A stretch of DNA of 64,000 bases from NCBI RefSeq assembly GCF_020179835.1, contig NZ_JAIUDA010000011.1, positions 1 to 64,000 of the forward strand. Reading direction: 5' to 3'. The stretch's first letter is position 1, and each line of letters starts with the position of its first letter. Under the pieces are notes generated by a model. The model made no database searches and was not told where the DNA came from. It worked only from the letters and a program-made list of their open reading frames with translations. Origin of the DNA: Pantoea sp. alder81. Lineage in GTDB: Bacteria; Pseudomonadota; Gammaproteobacteria; Enterobacterales; Enterobacteriaceae. The translations under genes were made by a program, and so were the position numbers. Positions 26,482-33,651 of the stretch are shown piece by piece.

Positions 26482-26640
26482 ACCACCAATGGTCAGTGGC
26501 TTGAGATGACCGCCTTAGGGTAGCTGCAATAACACTCCTGTAGCCTGAAAGGGAGAACACATCAGTGTGGTACATCTGCTCGCCTTTGGAAGCAGATATC
26601 GTCAAACACGGCTCCTACTGCCTGGCGATGAAGGTTCATT
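26482..26640 (+). ncRNA. STAXI-like structured element, copy 2
   Basis: The layout is as in copy 1. Helix 1 is GGTCA (26491)/TGACC (26507); helix 2 is GCTGC (26523)/GTAGC (26540, one wobble), with CTCC (26535)/GGAG (26552); helix 3 is ATCTGCT (26574)/AGCAGAT (26591), loop TCGCC (26580)/GGCGA (26624). An ACAC-ATCA-GTGT hairpin lies between helices 2 and 3. The loop after helix 1 reads TTAG instead of TTCG. It precedes the run of leading-region genes that begins at 26720. From the CTCC segment to the final GGCGA the sequence is nearly identical to copy 3. Confidence 0.65.
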
Positions 26641-26669
26641 CAACTACCCGGCTCCGGCCTTTGCTCTTC

Positions 26670-26719
26670 GGGGAAACATTCCCGACAAGGCAAATGTTTC
26701 TCTGTTTTCAGGAGAAACT
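26670..26719 (+). promoter_or_regulatory. Three-word structured leader of the 115-aa gene (leader A)
   Basis: Word 1 GAAACATT (26673-26680) sits in the loop of a TCGGG/CCCGA hairpin. Word 2 AATGTTTCTC (26693-26702) pairs word 1 over 8 bp, or word 3 GAGAAAC (26712-26718) over 7 bp. Word 3 overlaps the Shine-Dalgarno AGGAG (26710-26714), so the two pairings are mutually exclusive and predict opposite effects on translation. Confidence 0.6.
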
Positions 26720-27067
26720 ATGTCAATAACTCACTCGTTCCTGACTGAGCTGCGCATGCCTTTCGATATGGTTCTTTCAGCCGCAACCCGCGTTGCGTCT
26801 GAATACCCTCATATCACGGCTGCACTCAGGAGAACATCTTGGCTGTCTTCACCTTCCGGTCATTATGAGTTCTGTTCCCGCGTCTGGTACGACGATCAAC
26901 GTTATCACGCCATTGTTATGGCAAGAACGGTGATTAACGGTCAGCCGGGTGATGAATTCATATTTAGCCGGCACGGTAAGCACTTCACTCACAATGCTGC
27001 TGCGAAATCCGCTCAGCTTGCCGCGTCTGACGCTGCGACCTTCCGGGTATTCACTGCTCAGAAGTAA
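26720..27067 (+). CDS. Leading-region protein of unknown function (115 aa)
   Basis: A 115-aa soluble protein (starts MSITHSFLTELRMPFDMVL). It is predicted mixed alpha/beta; a central beta-rich part (HYEFCSRVWYDDQRYHAIVMARTV) and a C-terminal helix rich in Ala (AAAKSAQLAASDAATF). I recognise no domain. The start at 26720 has AGGAG five bases before; the open frame extends back through the STAXI-like element but without a ribosome site, and that upstream part also appears in unrelated context at 46.1 kb. It is the first of a run of genes, several with structured leaders, between the integrase and ArdC. Confidence 0.7.
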   Translation: MSITHSFLTELRMPFDMVLSAATRVASEYPHITAALRRTSWLSSPSGHYEFCSRVWYDDQRYHAIVMARTVINGQPGDEFIFSRHGKHFTHNAAAKSAQLAASDAATFRVFTAQK

Positions 27068-27089
27068 CGGCACAGTCGCCTCAGCCATA

Positions 27090-27106
27090 CATTCGCTTTG
27101 CGAATG
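27090..27106 (+). terminator. Small hairpin after the 115-aa gene
   Basis: CATTCGC-TTT-GCGAATG, a 7-bp stem with a 3-nt loop. It lacks a T tract; it may be part of the next leader. Confidence 0.35.
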
Positions 27107-27110
27107 CCCA

Positions 27111-27165
27111 TCGGGAAACATCTTCCCGACAGGGCAGGTGTTTCCCCTCTAACAGGAGAAACACC
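27111..27165 (+). promoter_or_regulatory. Three-word structured leader of the 113-aa gene (leader B)
   Basis: Word 1 GGGAAACA (27113-27120) overlaps a TCGGGAA/TTCCCGA hairpin. Word 2 GGTGTTTCCC (27137-27146) pairs word 1 over 8 bp or word 3 GAAACACC (27158-27165) over 8 bp. Word 3 ends at the ATG and touches the Shine-Dalgarno AGGAG (27154-27158). Confidence 0.6.
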
Positions 27166-27507
27166 ATGCAAACCCTTCCTTTACCATCTTCCTTTTCCAT
27201 AAAAGGTATTTTTTCTGCGGCTTCCGCTGCGGCTGTATCCCTGTGGGATCGTGTCGCTGACGGCAACAGTAAAGATGAATGGATAACGAACCGCGCTGGC
27301 TCACTGAGCTTTAAGGTGCAGGTACATCAGTTACTCTCTGGAAAATGGACGTTCGGCATACTTACCCGTTCCGGCACCTTTTACGGTAATCATCGTTTTG
27401 GTTCCCTGAAGCAACCGGACGAAGTGTTTAGCTCCCACCGTCAGGCTCGCCGCTTTGCACTGAAGCTGGCGGATCAGATGACAAGATTGCGTTTCGCATA
27501 TCAGTAA
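27166..27507 (+). CDS. Leading-region protein of unknown function (113 aa)
   Basis: A 113-aa protein. Residues 8-30 are Ala/Ser-rich (FSIKGIFSAASAAAVSLW); the rest is basic with aromatic residues (GKWTFGILTRSGTFYGNHRFG, RQARRFALKLADQMTRLRF). No family recognised. It has a strong Shine-Dalgarno (AGGAG) that can be masked by the leader. The next gene follows after 12 bp with its own ribosome site, so the two are probably one transcript. Confidence 0.7.
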   Translation: MQTLPLPSSFSIKGIFSAASAAAVSLWDRVADGNSKDEWITNRAGSLSFKVQVHQLLSGKWTFGILTRSGTFYGNHRFGSLKQPDEVFSSHRQARRFALKLADQMTRLRFAYQ

Positions 27508-27519
27508 GGAGAGTGAAAC

Positions 27520-27864
27520 ATGACTATTTCATCTAACGTAGCCGACCTGCTGCAGTTAGCGGAATTTGAAAGCGACATGCTTACGGCCCTGGCTTACCAA
27601 TCACTTGGTTTAGATGACCTTGATGAGGAGGTTCAGAACAAAAATGAGCCACCTTATTATATGGCCATTCAGTTCGATGTTGTTTATGGCCTCGAATTTG
27701 GCAGGGCACAGGGTCGATATCTCACTTCAGGTTGTGCTGACATGGTCAGTTCAATACGGGCAATGAGTGTCAGACTTGACCCTGACTTGCATAAACGTAT
27801 TTCTTTAAGTGGTCATCACGACTGTCGTGGCGATCTTGAAATTGCGCGATTAGAGTCTTTCTAA
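27520..27864 (+). CDS. Leading-region protein of unknown function (114 aa)
   Basis: A 114-aa acidic protein (SNVADLLQLAEFESDMLTALAYQSLGLDDLDEEV). No known domain seen. It has AAGGAGAGTGAAAC before its ATG and, unlike its neighbours, no structured leader; close spacing suggests co-translation with the gene before it. Confidence 0.7.
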   Translation: MTISSNVADLLQLAEFESDMLTALAYQSLGLDDLDEEVQNKNEPPYYMAIQFDVVYGLEFGRAQGRYLTSGCADMVSSIRAMSVRLDPDLHKRISLSGHHDCRGDLEIARLESF

Positions 27865-27879
27865 TCTGACTTTACCCAG

Positions 27880-27932
27880 TGGGGATTTATTCCCCATCAG
27901 GGGGATAAATCCCGTTTCCGTGAGGATTTATC
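27880..27932 (+). promoter_or_regulatory. Three-word structured leader of the 202-aa gene (leader C)
   Basis: Words 1 and 3 are the same 8-mer, GGATTTAT (27883-27890 and 27924-27931). Word 2, ATAAATCC (27905-27912), is the exact complement of both. Word 1 lies in the hairpin TGGGGA-TTTAT-TCCCCA, so its loop pairing with word 2 is an H-type pseudoknot. Word 3 overlaps the Shine-Dalgarno GAGG (27922-27925) and ends one base before ATG. Confidence 0.7.
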
Positions 27933-28541
27933 ATGACACCAATCTCCGTACCGCCTCAGCACGTCACCTATAACGTGAAGCAGACCGGATGGATATCCCC
28001 GAGCCAGTGGCACCGTTTTACACTGGCGGTCACAGAAGCATTCTGGCTGCTGCCGGTACATCTTCGTCCATGCTCGCCCACCAATGGTATGCGTATGCAA
28101 CGCGCGGCCATGATGTTTCCTTCTCCGGAGATATTTGCTTTCGCCGGAAAAGACGAAGGGAATTACGTATCCAGAGGCGTGATGTTGACTCAGGATTTAA
28201 GCCCCGGTTTGCGTATTGAAACAGAGGGGCAACCCCTCGATTTCTTCACGCGAATAGTGCTGATTCTGCTGTATCAACATTGTGAGGGCTGTTACGAAAT
28301 ATCGTCATCAGCCGGCGGCGTCAGCTGGTCTCTGCCTGCTCGCTGGGCAATACGGCATGAGCTGATTTCAGATCATGCTGCGCCTGAGCCCTTCAGCACA
28401 CATGGGTTTATCACCGGCGCGGCTGATGAGCTGCTTATCAGAAGCGTGTCTGGCGGTGAACGACCATTCACAACGGCAGACTGGGAGCTGGTTTCAGAGC
28501 TTGAGTTCACACTTGAGGCACTGAAAACCGACAAACGCTAA
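27933..28541 (+). CDS. Leading-region protein, paralogue of the following gene (202 aa)
   Basis: A 202-aa protein of unknown function. It is paralogous to the 203-aa protein that follows: both share QWxRFTxxVxEAFWLLPxxLRP near residues 30-52, an LFVRIVL(V)LL/FFTRIVLILLYQHCxGCYxI segment with the conserved Cys pair around residues 105-120, and a C-terminal ITTADWELVSELEF/VTTEEWEAISGIEL motif. The CxxC-like pair (CEGCYEI) might bind metal. The tandem copies suggest local duplication and divergence. Confidence 0.7.
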   Translation: MTPISVPPQHVTYNVKQTGWISPSQWHRFTLAVTEAFWLLPVHLRPCSPTNGMRMQRAAMMFPSPEIFAFAGKDEGNYVSRGVMLTQDLSPGLRIETEGQPLDFFTRIVLILLYQHCEGCYEISSSAGGVSWSLPARWAIRHELISDHAAPEPFSTHGFITGAADELLIRSVSGGERPFTTADWELVSELEFTLEALKTDKR

Positions 28542-28560
28542 TACCTCAACTTTAACCCAT

Positions 28561-28613
28561 CGGGGATTTACGTCCCTACGGGCGGTAAATCCCCTCTGAA
28601 CTAGAGATTTACC
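28561..28613 (+). promoter_or_regulatory. Three-word structured leader of the 203-aa gene (leader D)
   Basis: Word 1 GATTTAC (28565-28571), word 2 GGTAAATC (28584-28591), word 3 GATTTACC (28606-28613). Word 2 pairs word 1 over 7 bp or word 3 over 8 bp. Word 3 ends at the ATG and abuts a weak Shine-Dalgarno (AGAG). Confidence 0.65.
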
Positions 28614-29225
28614 ATGACACAGACCTCAATCGATTCACTGGTCATTCCGGGCGTATACCAGCTGGTTCAAGGGGCGTCCATAAACGCGGAACAGTGGTCC
28701 CGATTTACCGAGGTGGTCAAAGAAGCCTTCTGGCTTCTTCCCGCTCAGCTCCGGCCATATAAGCCGCTGGGTTTTGAGATGAACCGTGCTTCTGAGCTGT
28801 TTGACGATGAAGGTTCAGTTACGTTCAACCATAAGGACAGTGCAGGCTACTGCTGCAATCCGTTTTACCTCAGGCAGACGCTTTCGGATGATTTTCAACC
28901 GTACCGCAAGGTTGAGAGTCAGCGATGCAGGCAGGATTTATTCGTGCGCATCGTGCTGGTTCTTCTGCATAACATATGCCCCGGCTGCTATCACATAACC
29001 AGTTCCTGCCCACAGAGCTGGCGTTTCGCACAGCGATGGCTGGCGTGGAACATGGATATGTTTACCAAAGCACCCGAAGACATTCCGGCATCGTTCGTGA
29101 TACCTGGCGCGGTTGAACACCTGCTGTTGGTTAAAACGTCCGGACCCGGCAAGCAGGTCACCACTGAAGAGTGGGAAGCGATATCAGGTATTGAGCTCTG
29201 GCTTGCCCAACAGCACAACGACTGA
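28614..29225 (+). CDS. Leading-region protein, paralogue of the preceding gene (203 aa)
   Basis: A 203-aa protein paralogous to the 202-aa product before it (see the shared segments EAFWLLPAQLRP, RIVLVLLHNICPGCYHI and TTEEWEAISGIELWL). Conservation of CPGCYHI against CEGCYEI suggests that the Cys pair matters. No named domain. The two leaders have related words (GGGGATTTA), so the duplication included the leader. Confidence 0.7.
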   Translation: MTQTSIDSLVIPGVYQLVQGASINAEQWSRFTEVVKEAFWLLPAQLRPYKPLGFEMNRASELFDDEGSVTFNHKDSAGYCCNPFYLRQTLSDDFQPYRKVESQRCRQDLFVRIVLVLLHNICPGCYHITSSCPQSWRFAQRWLAWNMDMFTKAPEDIPASFVIPGAVEHLLLVKTSGPGKQVTTEEWEAISGIELWLAQQHND

Positions 29226-29240
29226 CGCATTTACCAACCC

Positions 29241-29296
29241 TTCCGGGATTTGCTCTCCGGAAGGAGGCAGATCCCGCTGTTTCAGCAGGTGATCCT
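29241..29296 (+). promoter_or_regulatory. Structured leader of the 198-aa gene (leader E, variant)
   Basis: The hairpin TTCCGG/CCGGAA (29241, 29257) presents word 1 GGGATTTG (29245-29252), which pairs word 2 CAGATCCC (29268-29275) with one wobble. Word 3 GATCC just before the ATG pairs word 1, not word 2, so the logic is rearranged. A small GCTG-TTT-CAGC hairpin (29276-29286) follows word 2. Confidence 0.5.
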
Positions 29297-29893
29297 ATGT
29301 TTACTTTCGACAGTAACGCGCTCGCGCAGCTGTTTCACGATACATACCATCAGACCATGTCGGTCAGACTGGTTATAAGTTCGCAGGAAGGTTTGTTCCT
29401 TGAGTTTCAGAACGGCTTACCCGGTCAGCTTTTCTACCGTAAGGCGCGGATACATGCGCTTGAATACAGCGGTGGCAGTAGCGATCCGGGCGTGCAGGTC
29501 GAACTTAAATTTGGTCACATCTCTGAAGAATACGGGCTCATCGTTGATGACCCTGCCTTTTTCAGCGCGATGGCGGCCGATGACAAAGTGGTTGTTCTGT
29601 CTGTTCGCTCCGCATACCAGCTGAAACGCAAAACCATCAGCTGGCTGAGTGAGCGTAAGCTTGCGCTGCTGAGGCAAAGGATGGATGTAATGCGGACTTC
29701 GGATTTTCTTGAATGCCGCAGCGATGAAGAGCGGGCCGGGTGGTTCGATTCGGCAGCATCCATGCTTGAAGAAGCAATATTTACAGACAGTAAGCGGTTT
29801 GATCGCCACAACTTTTATTTTTCAAGGCAGCAACTCCGGTTGCGGCTGAACAGCATAACCGCCGACGGAAAAATTATTTCTTCGGTGTGTTAA
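29297..29893 (+). CDS. Leading-region protein of unknown function (198 aa)
   Basis: A 198-aa soluble protein. The N-terminal half is beta-rich (SVRLVISSQEGLFLEFQNGLPGQLFYRKARIHALEY), the C-terminal half helical and charged (SWLSERKLALLRQRMDVMRTSDF, then SMLEEAIFTDSKRFDRHNFYF). No domain recognised. It is preceded by the variant leader E and followed by the ArdC leader. Confidence 0.65.
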   Translation: MFTFDSNALAQLFHDTYHQTMSVRLVISSQEGLFLEFQNGLPGQLFYRKARIHALEYSGGSSDPGVQVELKFGHISEEYGLIVDDPAFFSAMAADDKVVVLSVRSAYQLKRKTISWLSERKLALLRQRMDVMRTSDFLECRSDEERAGWFDSAASMLEEAIFTDSKRFDRHNFYFSRQQLRLRLNSITADGKIISSVC

Positions 29894-29897
29894 CAAC

Positions 29898-29967
29898 CAT
29901 CCCTGACGGGCGTATTTCTCGCCCGTCAGGGATGGGATGCGCCCTTTTTTCATCTAAGGAGCATCCC
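29898..29967 (+). promoter_or_regulatory. Three-word structured leader of ardC (leader F)
   Basis: CATCCCTGACGGGC (29898-29911) pairs 29921-29934 over 14 bp. The overlapping word GGGATGC (29934-29940) can instead pair GCATCCC (29961-29967), which lies directly between the Shine-Dalgarno AAGGAG (29956-29961) and the ATG. CCCTTTTTT after the first stem gives it a terminator character as well. Confidence 0.65.
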
Positions 29968-30954
29968 ATGACTAAACCAACCAAAACCCGTCGCACGAAG
30001 AAAACTGAGAGCGTCGATCTGTACCAGAAGGTCACTGACCGCATCGTAGAGGCTCTGGAAAACGGCGTTGCGCCCTGGAAAAAACCGTGGCACACCGTCG
30101 GCACCTGTGCCGCTTCAAGTCCGATACCGGTTAATGCCTTAACGGGTAAGCCATACAGCGGCGTAAACGTGCTGCTGCTGTGGCTGGCCGCTGAGGAAAA
30201 GGGGTACAGCACCGATTGCTGGGTAACGTATCGTCAGGCGCAGGAGCTGGGCGGACAGGTCCGCAAAGGCGAAACGTCATCAGAGGCCATTATCTTCAGG
30301 CCGTTTGAAAAGCAGGCTGAAGATCTCAGCGGAAACAAGCTGTTTGATGCTGAAGGCAAGCCACTGATGGAATCGCGGGCCATGATAAAGCCTAACTTTC
30401 TGTTTAACGTTGAGCAGTGTGACGGATTACCGGAAGGTGTCGCCGCCTTAACACATGAATCTCCCGTAACCGAATACCCCGGCACGATCGACTGGCCGAC
30501 GGAGAAACGGATATGTGAGATTGTGCATATGGCGGGCGTTAAGGTGCAGTTCAAATTACAGAACCGCGCTTATTACGCCAGACACACTGATTCAATACTG
30601 ATGCCGACGGCGGAGCAGTTTTTCAGCCGCGCCGATTACTTCAGCACGCTACTGCACGAAGTGGTTCATGCCACAGGCCATGAGTCACGACTGAACCGTG
30701 AAGGCATAACCAAATCGGCGAAGAAGTTCGGCGATCCGGTTTATGCTTTTGAAGAACTGATAGCCGAAATGGGCAGCGCGTTTCTGTGTGCTCAGCTCGG
30801 CGTTTTCGGCGATGTTCAGCACGACAGCTACATAAAATCGTGGCTTGAAGTCCTGAAGTCCGACAAAAAAGCGCTTTTCCGTGCCTGCCGGCAGGCAAGG
30901 GAAGCCTCTGAGTTTTTACTGCAGTTAAAAGACAGCGCGGCTGAGGCTGCGTAA
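29968..30954 (+). CDS. ardC: ArdC-type antirestriction protein
   Basis: A 328-aa ArdC family protein. The N-terminal ssDNA-binding domain (DUF1738-like; VTDRIVEALENGVAPWKKPW, then NALTGKPYSGVNVLLLW, residues 15-75) is followed by a metallopeptidase-like domain with HEVVHATGHE (about residues 231-240) and a downstream Glu in AFEELIAEMGSAFL, as in ArdC of IncW/IncX plasmids. ArdC protects the incoming single-stranded plasmid from host restriction during conjugation. The start is 29968 (AAGGAG); the open frame runs further upstream through the leader. Its place in a leading region with structured leaders fits early expression in the recipient. Confidence 0.92.
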   Translation: MTKPTKTRRTKKTESVDLYQKVTDRIVEALENGVAPWKKPWHTVGTCAASSPIPVNALTGKPYSGVNVLLLWLAAEEKGYSTDCWVTYRQAQELGGQVRKGETSSEAIIFRPFEKQAEDLSGNKLFDAEGKPLMESRAMIKPNFLFNVEQCDGLPEGVAALTHESPVTEYPGTIDWPTEKRICEIVHMAGVKVQFKLQNRAYYARHTDSILMPTAEQFFSRADYFSTLLHEVVHATGHESRLNREGITKSAKKFGDPVYAFEELIAEMGSAFLCAQLGVFGDVQHDSYIKSWLEVLKSDKKALFRACRQAREASEFLLQLKDSAAEAA

Positions 30955-30990
30955 CACACCAACCCGGCAGCATTGAATTATCGCGCTGCC

Positions 30991-31055
30991 GTCCCGTGAG
31001 GGCACTGACCCTCACGGGACAGTGCCCTCTTTTTTCATATAAAGAGGAATTAACC
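30991..31055 (+). promoter_or_regulatory. Attenuator-like leader of the DUF1281 gene (leader G)
   Basis: Two mutually exclusive stems occur: GTCCCGTGAGGG/CCCTCACGGGAC (30991, 31009) and GAGGGCACTG/CAGTGCCCTC (30998, 31020), the second followed by TTTTTT as in an intrinsic terminator. In addition CCTCTTT (31026-31032) can pair AAAGAGG (31041-31047), the Shine-Dalgarno. Confidence 0.65.
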
Positions 31056-31994
31056 ATGTCAGACTGGTGCCATAACCGTTTAGAAATCACCGGAAAATCC
31101 GCGCTCATCGGCATTATGGAAGAGTGGATCACTGGCGAAGCCGTACCGTTGTATCGCCACGCCGTCATGCGCAGCATAAAGCTGTTTCTGGCGGGATGCG
31201 GCGGACTGCTACGCCCGGTCAAAACGGAGTCATTTCCGCCGTTTCCCGCGCTGATGCAAAGCGGGACGGGACAGGGCACGCCGGCAAATCTGGCGTTTGA
31301 TCAGTGGCTCGATCTGCTGCGCAGGGATGTACCGCTTGACGGTGAGAACCTGCGTAAAATCGAGCGAATTTACCATCAGTCCGGTATCGATGTGATCCGC
31401 TGGGACAGCATTCCGGAGGTATCGCGCACGCATATCGCGCGACTCATTGAGGAGCGCTATGCGGACTGGTTTGGTGTTGCCACCCTGTCCCGGGAAATTG
31501 AACCGGGGCAGTGCTGGGAGCGGCTGAGCCAGTTGCCTGATCGGGCCCAGCCCTGCGATATGTTGCAGATTATCCCTGGTCGTCTTGCCGCTGAGCTGAA
31601 CGGCAGCGGAGGTTTGCTTGCCGGGATGTCTACGGCCAGCAGTTTTTACTGTCGTCAGTACGGCATGGAGTGGCCCGCAGGTCATAACGTCAGCTGGCAG
31701 CGTGAAGGACTGAGCAGCATAAAACTGTCGTTTGATTCCGCCTGGTTTCCGCCGGCAGGAGAGGTGATTGCGGCGCTTTCTTCCACGTTTGACTGTGAGA
31801 TTCGCCACTGGTACAGCGAGCCCGCTCACGAACTGGATGGCTATGACTGTTACGATCGGGGCGAGCACGTCTGCAGCGCTGAGGCGACTGTTGACGAGCT
31901 GGACGACGGCAGGCCCGGGCTTCATCTTGTGCCGGCAGCTGAATCCGATGACTTACAGGCCGGAATGCCCGTACAGCGGACGGCACAGGCATGA
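31056..31994 (+). CDS. DUF1281 family plasmid protein
   Basis: A 312-aa protein of the DUF1281 (Api92-like) type found in the leading regions of enterobacterial plasmids. It opens with the hallmark MSDWCHNRLEITG, a ferredoxin-like fold segment, and ends with another beta-alpha segment around IKLSFDSAWFPPAGEVIAALSSTFDCEI and RHWYSEPAHELDGYDCYDRG. Start at 31056 (AAAGAGG). The function is unknown. Its stop overlaps the start of the DUF5983-like gene (ATGA). Confidence 0.8.
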   Translation: MSDWCHNRLEITGKSALIGIMEEWITGEAVPLYRHAVMRSIKLFLAGCGGLLRPVKTESFPPFPALMQSGTGQGTPANLAFDQWLDLLRRDVPLDGENLRKIERIYHQSGIDVIRWDSIPEVSRTHIARLIEERYADWFGVATLSREIEPGQCWERLSQLPDRAQPCDMLQIIPGRLAAELNGSGGLLAGMSTASSFYCRQYGMEWPAGHNVSWQREGLSSIKLSFDSAWFPPAGEVIAALSSTFDCEIRHWYSEPAHELDGYDCYDRGEHVCSAEATVDELDDGRPGLHLVPAAESDDLQAGMPVQRTAQA

Positions 31995-32291
31995 GTGGCA
32001 ATGGCGAGTATTTGCGCTGCCGCGTCATTTCTACGGCTCATCTCAGCGCAGACGACAATGCGCTGTTGGATGAAATCACGACCCGTGAAGTCGAATACGG
32101 TGAGTGGATCCACTATGTCGGTGGGGGCTATCTGCTGCGGTTAACCGCGCGTTCTGCGGCTTAAAGAGGCCGGGTTATCGAAAGAGGCCCGACGCCTGAT
32201 CGCTTCCGTGATGCGTTCGGACGCCGTGGAAGTCCTGATTTTCGAATCAGGGGCTCCGGAAGCTGAGGGATTCATCACGTACAGCTGGTAA
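31991..32291 (+). pseudogene. DUF5983-like gene with internal frameshift
   Basis: The start codon overlaps the DUF1281 stop. The first frame gives 57 residues ending at 32164 (YLRCRVISTAHLSADDN ... YGEWIHYVGGGYLLRLTA). A second frame from about 32148 to 32291 continues as RVLRLKEAGLSKEARRLIAS to ITYSW. In DUF5983 proteins, as I remember them, these two halves are joined by a few residues in one frame (YLLRLxA then VLRLKxxGLSKxARRLI), so a small deletion near 32140-32150 has probably broken the gene. A programmed frameshift is less likely, as no slippery heptamer was noted. Confidence 0.7.
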
Positions 32292-32325
32292 CCAAAAAAG
32301 GTGAGCCGTAAGGCTTGCCACACAG

Positions 32326-32379
32326 CCTGAGGGGAACACTTCCTCAGGGGCGTGTTCCCCTTTTTTATGGAGAACACGC
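32326..32379 (+). promoter_or_regulatory. Three-word structured leader of the methyltransferase-like gene (leader H)
   Basis: The hairpin CCTGAGG/CCTCAGG (32326, 32342) exposes word 1 GGGGAACAC (32331-32339). Word 2 GCGTGTTCCCC (32350-32360) pairs word 1 over 9 bp, or word 3 GAACACGC (32372-32379) over 8 bp. Word 3 overlaps the end of the Shine-Dalgarno GGAG and reaches the ATG. TTTTTT follows word 2. Confidence 0.7.
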
Positions 32380-33060
32380 ATGACTTCTACCAACCATCGC
32401 AAAGCATTCCTCGCGCTTTTCAACGCCACGGCCCGTTATCATCACCGGCACAAGGTGTTTGAAGACTTCGTCAGCTGCGCGGCGATTGCGCTGCACAACG
32501 GCGTTGCGCACGATGCAGAGCTGGAAAAGCAGTATCTGAGCATAATTGCCGGCTACGAGAAGGAAGACGTCACCCGGATGGCTGAGTTACTGGGTCACGT
32601 CGCGATGGCGCTCGACCAGGAACGTTGTGATTTTCTCGGCAGCATTTTTATGGAGCTTGAGCTGTGTGATAAGTATCGCGGCCAGTTCTTCACGCCGTGG
32701 GACGCCTCGCGGATGATGGCATCGGTGCAGCTGTCCGGCATCGATGCGCTGATGCAGGCTCAGGATTTCATTACTCTGCAGGAACCTGCCAGCGGCGCGG
32801 GCTGCATGGTCATCGCCTTTGCTGAAGAGTTCGCACAGCGCGGTTATACGGTGTCAGAGCAGCTGTGGGTGTCGGTAATGGACGTTGATCCGCTGGCCGC
32901 CAATATGTCCTACATACAGCTCTCGCTATGCGGTATCGCGGCTGAGGTTGTGACCGGAAACGCGCTGACGCTTGAACGTCGTAGGACGCTTTACACTCCG
33001 CTGCATTACACCGGCAGGTGGGCAGCAAAACTCGGCCGCGCAACGCAACGCGCAGCCTGA
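32380..33060 (+). CDS. N6-adenine DNA methyltransferase-like protein lacking the NPPY motif
   Basis: A 226-aa protein of the N-6 DNA methylase fold. It has DKYRGQFFTPWDASRMMA (residues 97-114), the SAM-binding motif I EPASGAG (about 130-136) and motif II/III-like VMDVDPLAANMSYIQLSLCGI. Active enzymes then carry NPPY/F; here the protein ends GNALTLERRRTLYTPLHYTG and no NPPY is seen, so it may bind SAM or DNA without methylating, or use a divergent motif. It lies in the leading region with a structured leader, where a role in protecting or recognising incoming DNA is conceivable. Confidence 0.75.
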   Translation: MTSTNHRKAFLALFNATARYHHRHKVFEDFVSCAAIALHNGVAHDAELEKQYLSIIAGYEKEDVTRMAELLGHVAMALDQERCDFLGSIFMELELCDKYRGQFFTPWDASRMMASVQLSGIDALMQAQDFITLQEPASGAGCMVIAFAEEFAQRGYTVSEQLWVSVMDVDPLAANMSYIQLSLCGIAAEVVTGNALTLERRRTLYTPLHYTGRWAAKLGRATQRAA

Positions 33061-33062
33061 CC

Positions 33063-33089
33063 ATAACGCCTCTCTGGAGGCGTTTTTTT
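33063..33089 (+). terminator. Intrinsic terminator
   Basis: ACGCCTC-TCTG-GAGGCGT followed by eight T, immediately after the methyltransferase-like gene. Confidence 0.9.
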
Positions 33090-33175
33090 TGCAAATCGAT
33101 ATAGAGTTTGCGATGGATACCAAACTACCGGCAGGGCATGGTGCATGACATGACGCTGACGGAGGAACATCTCAC

Positions 33176-33562
33176 ATGCAACCCACGCAGGAGCAGGCAC
33201 AGGTAATTGCCTGGAAAGGCAGACAGCTTGTCGTGACGGCATTTGCCGGCACGGGTAAAACATCCACGCTTGAGGCTTACGCGCTGGCAAATCCCGGTGA
33301 ACGCATGCTTTATCTTGCCTATAACCGCGCTATACGCGAGGAATCCGAGCGGCGATTTCCCTATAACGTGGAGTGTAAAACGTTTCATCAGCTGGCGTGG
33401 CCGGGGTTTGGCCGGCACTTTCAGGCGCGACTCGCCACATCCCTTCGCGTCACGGATATTGCACGTCTGCTCAATACGCGCCACTGGCTGCTGGCACGGT
33501 CTGCGCTGAGCACGCTTAACGCCTTTCTCTATCGTAACCGGCTGCCTGCAGGAGCTGAATGA
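33176..33562 (+). CDS. UvrD/Rep-type helicase N-terminal fragment
   Basis: A 128-aa protein corresponding to the first part of a superfamily-I helicase: the Q motif (QPTQEQAQVIAW), the Walker A motif AFAGTGKTSTL (about residues 22-32) and motif Ia (LYLAYNRAIREESERRF). Complete enzymes are several hundred residues longer and carry DExx, motifs III-VI; these are missing, so the product is either a truncated remnant or a shortened ATP-binding protein. It has a good ribosome site (GGAGGAA) and its stop overlaps the open frame of the next gene. Confidence 0.75.
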   Translation: MQPTQEQAQVIAWKGRQLVVTAFAGTGKTSTLEAYALANPGERMLYLAYNRAIREESERRFPYNVECKTFHQLAWPGFGRHFQARLATSLRVTDIARLLNTRHWLLARSALSTLNAFLYRNRLPAGAE

Positions 33563-33651
33563 AGCCTCTGAAACACCGGTCGAGACGAATTCGACTCGCG
33601 CAGAATTGGCATCGAATTGTGACAATAAACCGGCATTATCAGGAAGTAAAA

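Noticed and set aside
26567..26719. N-terminal extension of the 115-aa gene (VHLLAFGSRYRQ...LLLPGDEGSFNY)
   Set aside because: The same peptide can be read from the STAXI-like copy at 46.1 kb, where it leads nowhere; it reflects the conserved structured DNA, and the real start has its own AGGAG.
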